A DNA stretch of 64,000 nt from Microcoleus sp. FACHB-672. Its GTDB lineage: Bacteria; Cyanobacteriota; Cyanobacteriia; Cyanobacteriales; Oscillatoriaceae. Location: positions 1-64,000 of the forward strand of contig NZ_JACJOU010000032.1 in assembly GCF_014695725.1 (NCBI RefSeq), written 5' to 3'. The notes beneath the pieces are model-generated. The model saw only the letters and a program-made list of their open reading frames with translations. It made no database searches and had not been told where the DNA came from. Below, piece by piece: positions 62,842 through 64,000 of this stretch. Made by a program: the position numbers and the translations under genes. Position 1 is the first letter of the stretch, and the number at the start of each line of letters is the position of its first letter.

Positions 62842-63364
62842 AAGGCAAAAGGTCGGGCAAAAAACTCCCGTATCCTTTCCCTGTGGCAAGCGACCTAGAT
62901 GGTTACTTTGCCCCACAAATGCAGCAAGCTTGCGCCATAATGTATAGGAGGGAGAAATGGAATGAATAAATTGGTACGCTCAGTCTGTACGGTCAATACG
63001 TGGAAACCTCGAACTCCCCACATAAAGCGTGAAAAGTGAGTCAGGGGGAGGCAGCGAGTCAACCCTATACAAAAGTGCCAAGCACATCTATTTTTGCTTG
63101 TGCGATTGATTTATCCTTGCTTGACTTTTCACCTTGAAGCTTTCTAATAAACGTCGTTAAAGCCAAATAATCAGCCTCCAGAGATTGAAAAATCCCAGAA
63201 ATTCCTGCCAAAACCATCTCTGTCTTGACGCACTAGGGCGCGTCTGGAATCTGCTATTAGGCGCTTTTCAACTCAGACTCCCAGATGGGAGTTAGTTGAC
63301 ATAATTGTGTAAATAATGTAAAGTACGGGGTTCGCGATCTCGCTAACCCGATCCTAGGAGACGC
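62842..63364. other. Long rpoB upstream region
   Basis: About 520 bases without a gene. It carries the likely rpoB promoter (63296-63324). No ribosomal-protein gene is found here. Confidence 0.45.
63296..63324 (+). promoter_or_regulatory. Probable sigma70-type promoter of rpoB
   Basis: TTGACA (63296-63301), a 17-base spacer, and TAAAGT (63319-63324). The predicted start would leave a leader of about 35 bases. The ribosome-binding site TAGGAG is at 63355-63360. Confidence 0.6.
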
Positions 63365-64000
63365 ATGACTACTCAGACTCCCACCGCACCAGCCTTCGTC
63401 CTGCCAGACCTCGTGGAAATCCAGCGCTCTAGCTTCCGCTGGTTTCTGGAAGAGGGACTTATTGAAGAACTCAATAGCTTCTCGCCGATCACAGACTACA
63501 CCGGCAAGCTAGAACTGCATTTCCTGGGCAAAGACTACAAACTCAAGCGCCCTAAGTACGACGTTGACGAAGCCAAACGCAGGGACAGCACCTACGCCGT
63601 TCAAATGTATGTGCCCACCCGCCTCATCAACAAAGAAACCGGCGAAATCAAAGAACAAGAAGTCTTCATCGGCGACCTGCCCCTGATGACAGACCGAGGC
63701 ACTTTCATCATCAACGGTGCCGAACGAGTTATCGTTAACCAGATCGTCCGCTCTCCCGGAGTCTACTACAAATCTGACACCGACAAGAACGGACGTCGTA
63801 CCTATAACGCCAGCCTCATCCCCAACCGAGGCGCATGGCTGAAATTTGAAACCGACAAAAACGACCTCGTTTGGGTGCGGATTGACAAAACCCGCAAACT
63901 CAGCGCCCAAGTGCTGCTCAAAGCTTTGGGACTGACTGACAACGAAATTTACGACGCCCTGCGCCACCCGGAATACTTCCAAAAAACCATTGAAAAAGAA
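63365..64000 (+). CDS. rpoB: RNA polymerase beta subunit (N-terminal part)
   Basis: The frame opens with ATG 63365 and leaves the right edge after 212 codons. [51 protein letters not shown] and [12 protein letters not shown] are hallmarks of RpoB. It catalyses RNA synthesis with alpha, beta' and, in cyanobacteria, gamma subunits. TAGGAG sits 4 bases before the start. Confidence 0.98.
   Translation, partial: MTTQTPTAPAFVLPDLVEIQRSSFRWFLEEGLIEELNSFSPITDYTGKLELHFLGKDYKLKRPKYDVDEAKRRDSTYAVQMYVPTRLINKETGEIKEQEVFIGDLPLMTDRGTFIINGAERVIVNQIVRSPGVYYKSDTDKNGRRTYNASLIPNRGAWLKFETDKNDLVWVRIDKTRKLSAQVLLKALGLTDNEIYDALRHPEYFQKTIEKE

Noticed and set aside
63509-63982. 157-codon minus-strand ORF near the right end
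   Set aside because: It is the antisense shadow of rpoB and has no independent motif or start signal.

Overview
The window is a contiguous piece of a cyanobacterial chromosome, probably from a filamentous Oscillatoriales-type species. The evidence is a plastoquinol terminal oxidase, PAS/GAF-rich histidine kinases, a WD40-Ser/Thr kinase, Uma2 and DUF4351/Rpn-type nuclease families, an NRPS locus, HIP1 octamers (GCGATCGC, for example at 3043 and 31062) and the rpsT-tatD-rpoB order typical of the phylum. No transposase, integrase gene, prophage block or CRISPR array was recognised. One tRNA, Lys(UUU), is present. Genus assignment is not possible by eye.

Layout. 1-12.7 kb is mostly housekeeping: a truncated sulfotransferase, a SAM methyltransferase, TerB-like and DUF3352 proteins, an M1 aminopeptidase with HEAT repeats, an RsbQ-like hydrolase, an Rpn/DUF4351 nuclease-like protein, polA and yjbQ. 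13.7-25.2 kb holds two tandem, clearly paralogous giant sensor kinases: 12 PAS + 2 GAF, soluble, and 6 PAS with a membrane/HAMP sensor. Their kinase cores are almost identical. 25.2-27.7 kb is a divergent polar amino-acid ABC transporter (ATPase; fused binding protein-permease). 27.8-33.2 kb carries a small gene broken by an in-frame TAG, a chimera of a phage-integrase SAM-like domain and a lambda-R-type endolysin across a membrane segment, tRNA-Lys, a mutarotase-like protein and a CapA-like protein. 33.6-36.1 kb has two short conserved-looking genes and the terminal oxidase.

36.3-41.5 kb is a minus-strand stress block: Mn-catalase, a cupin broken by an in-frame TAG, a 69-aa protein, a Zn alcohol dehydrogenase and an SRPBCC membrane protein. 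42-52.3 kb is a small split NRPS locus: C-A-PCP (Ile/Val-like code) and TubC-C-A-NMT-PCP (Leu code). It has no thioesterase domain or PPTase and is interrupted by a nuclease-like gene and a membrane-anchored alpha/beta hydrolase. 52.8-59.4 kb mixes a peptidoglycan-binding protein, an orphan NarL-type regulator, a gamma-glutamylcyclotransferase, a UDG-family protein, a WD40 kinase, Uma2 and UspA. 59.9-64 kb is hisD, rpsT, tatD and the start of rpoB.

Recurring themes are tandem heptanucleotide repeats, three of which lie across gene stop codons and one inside an NRPS reading frame, and two unrelated small genes each interrupted by one TAG. TAG is nevertheless used as a normal stop elsewhere in the window. 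Intragenic duplication, of PAS modules and of 126-bp WD40 units, is also prominent. All functional statements rest on motifs read by eye, since no database search was possible.
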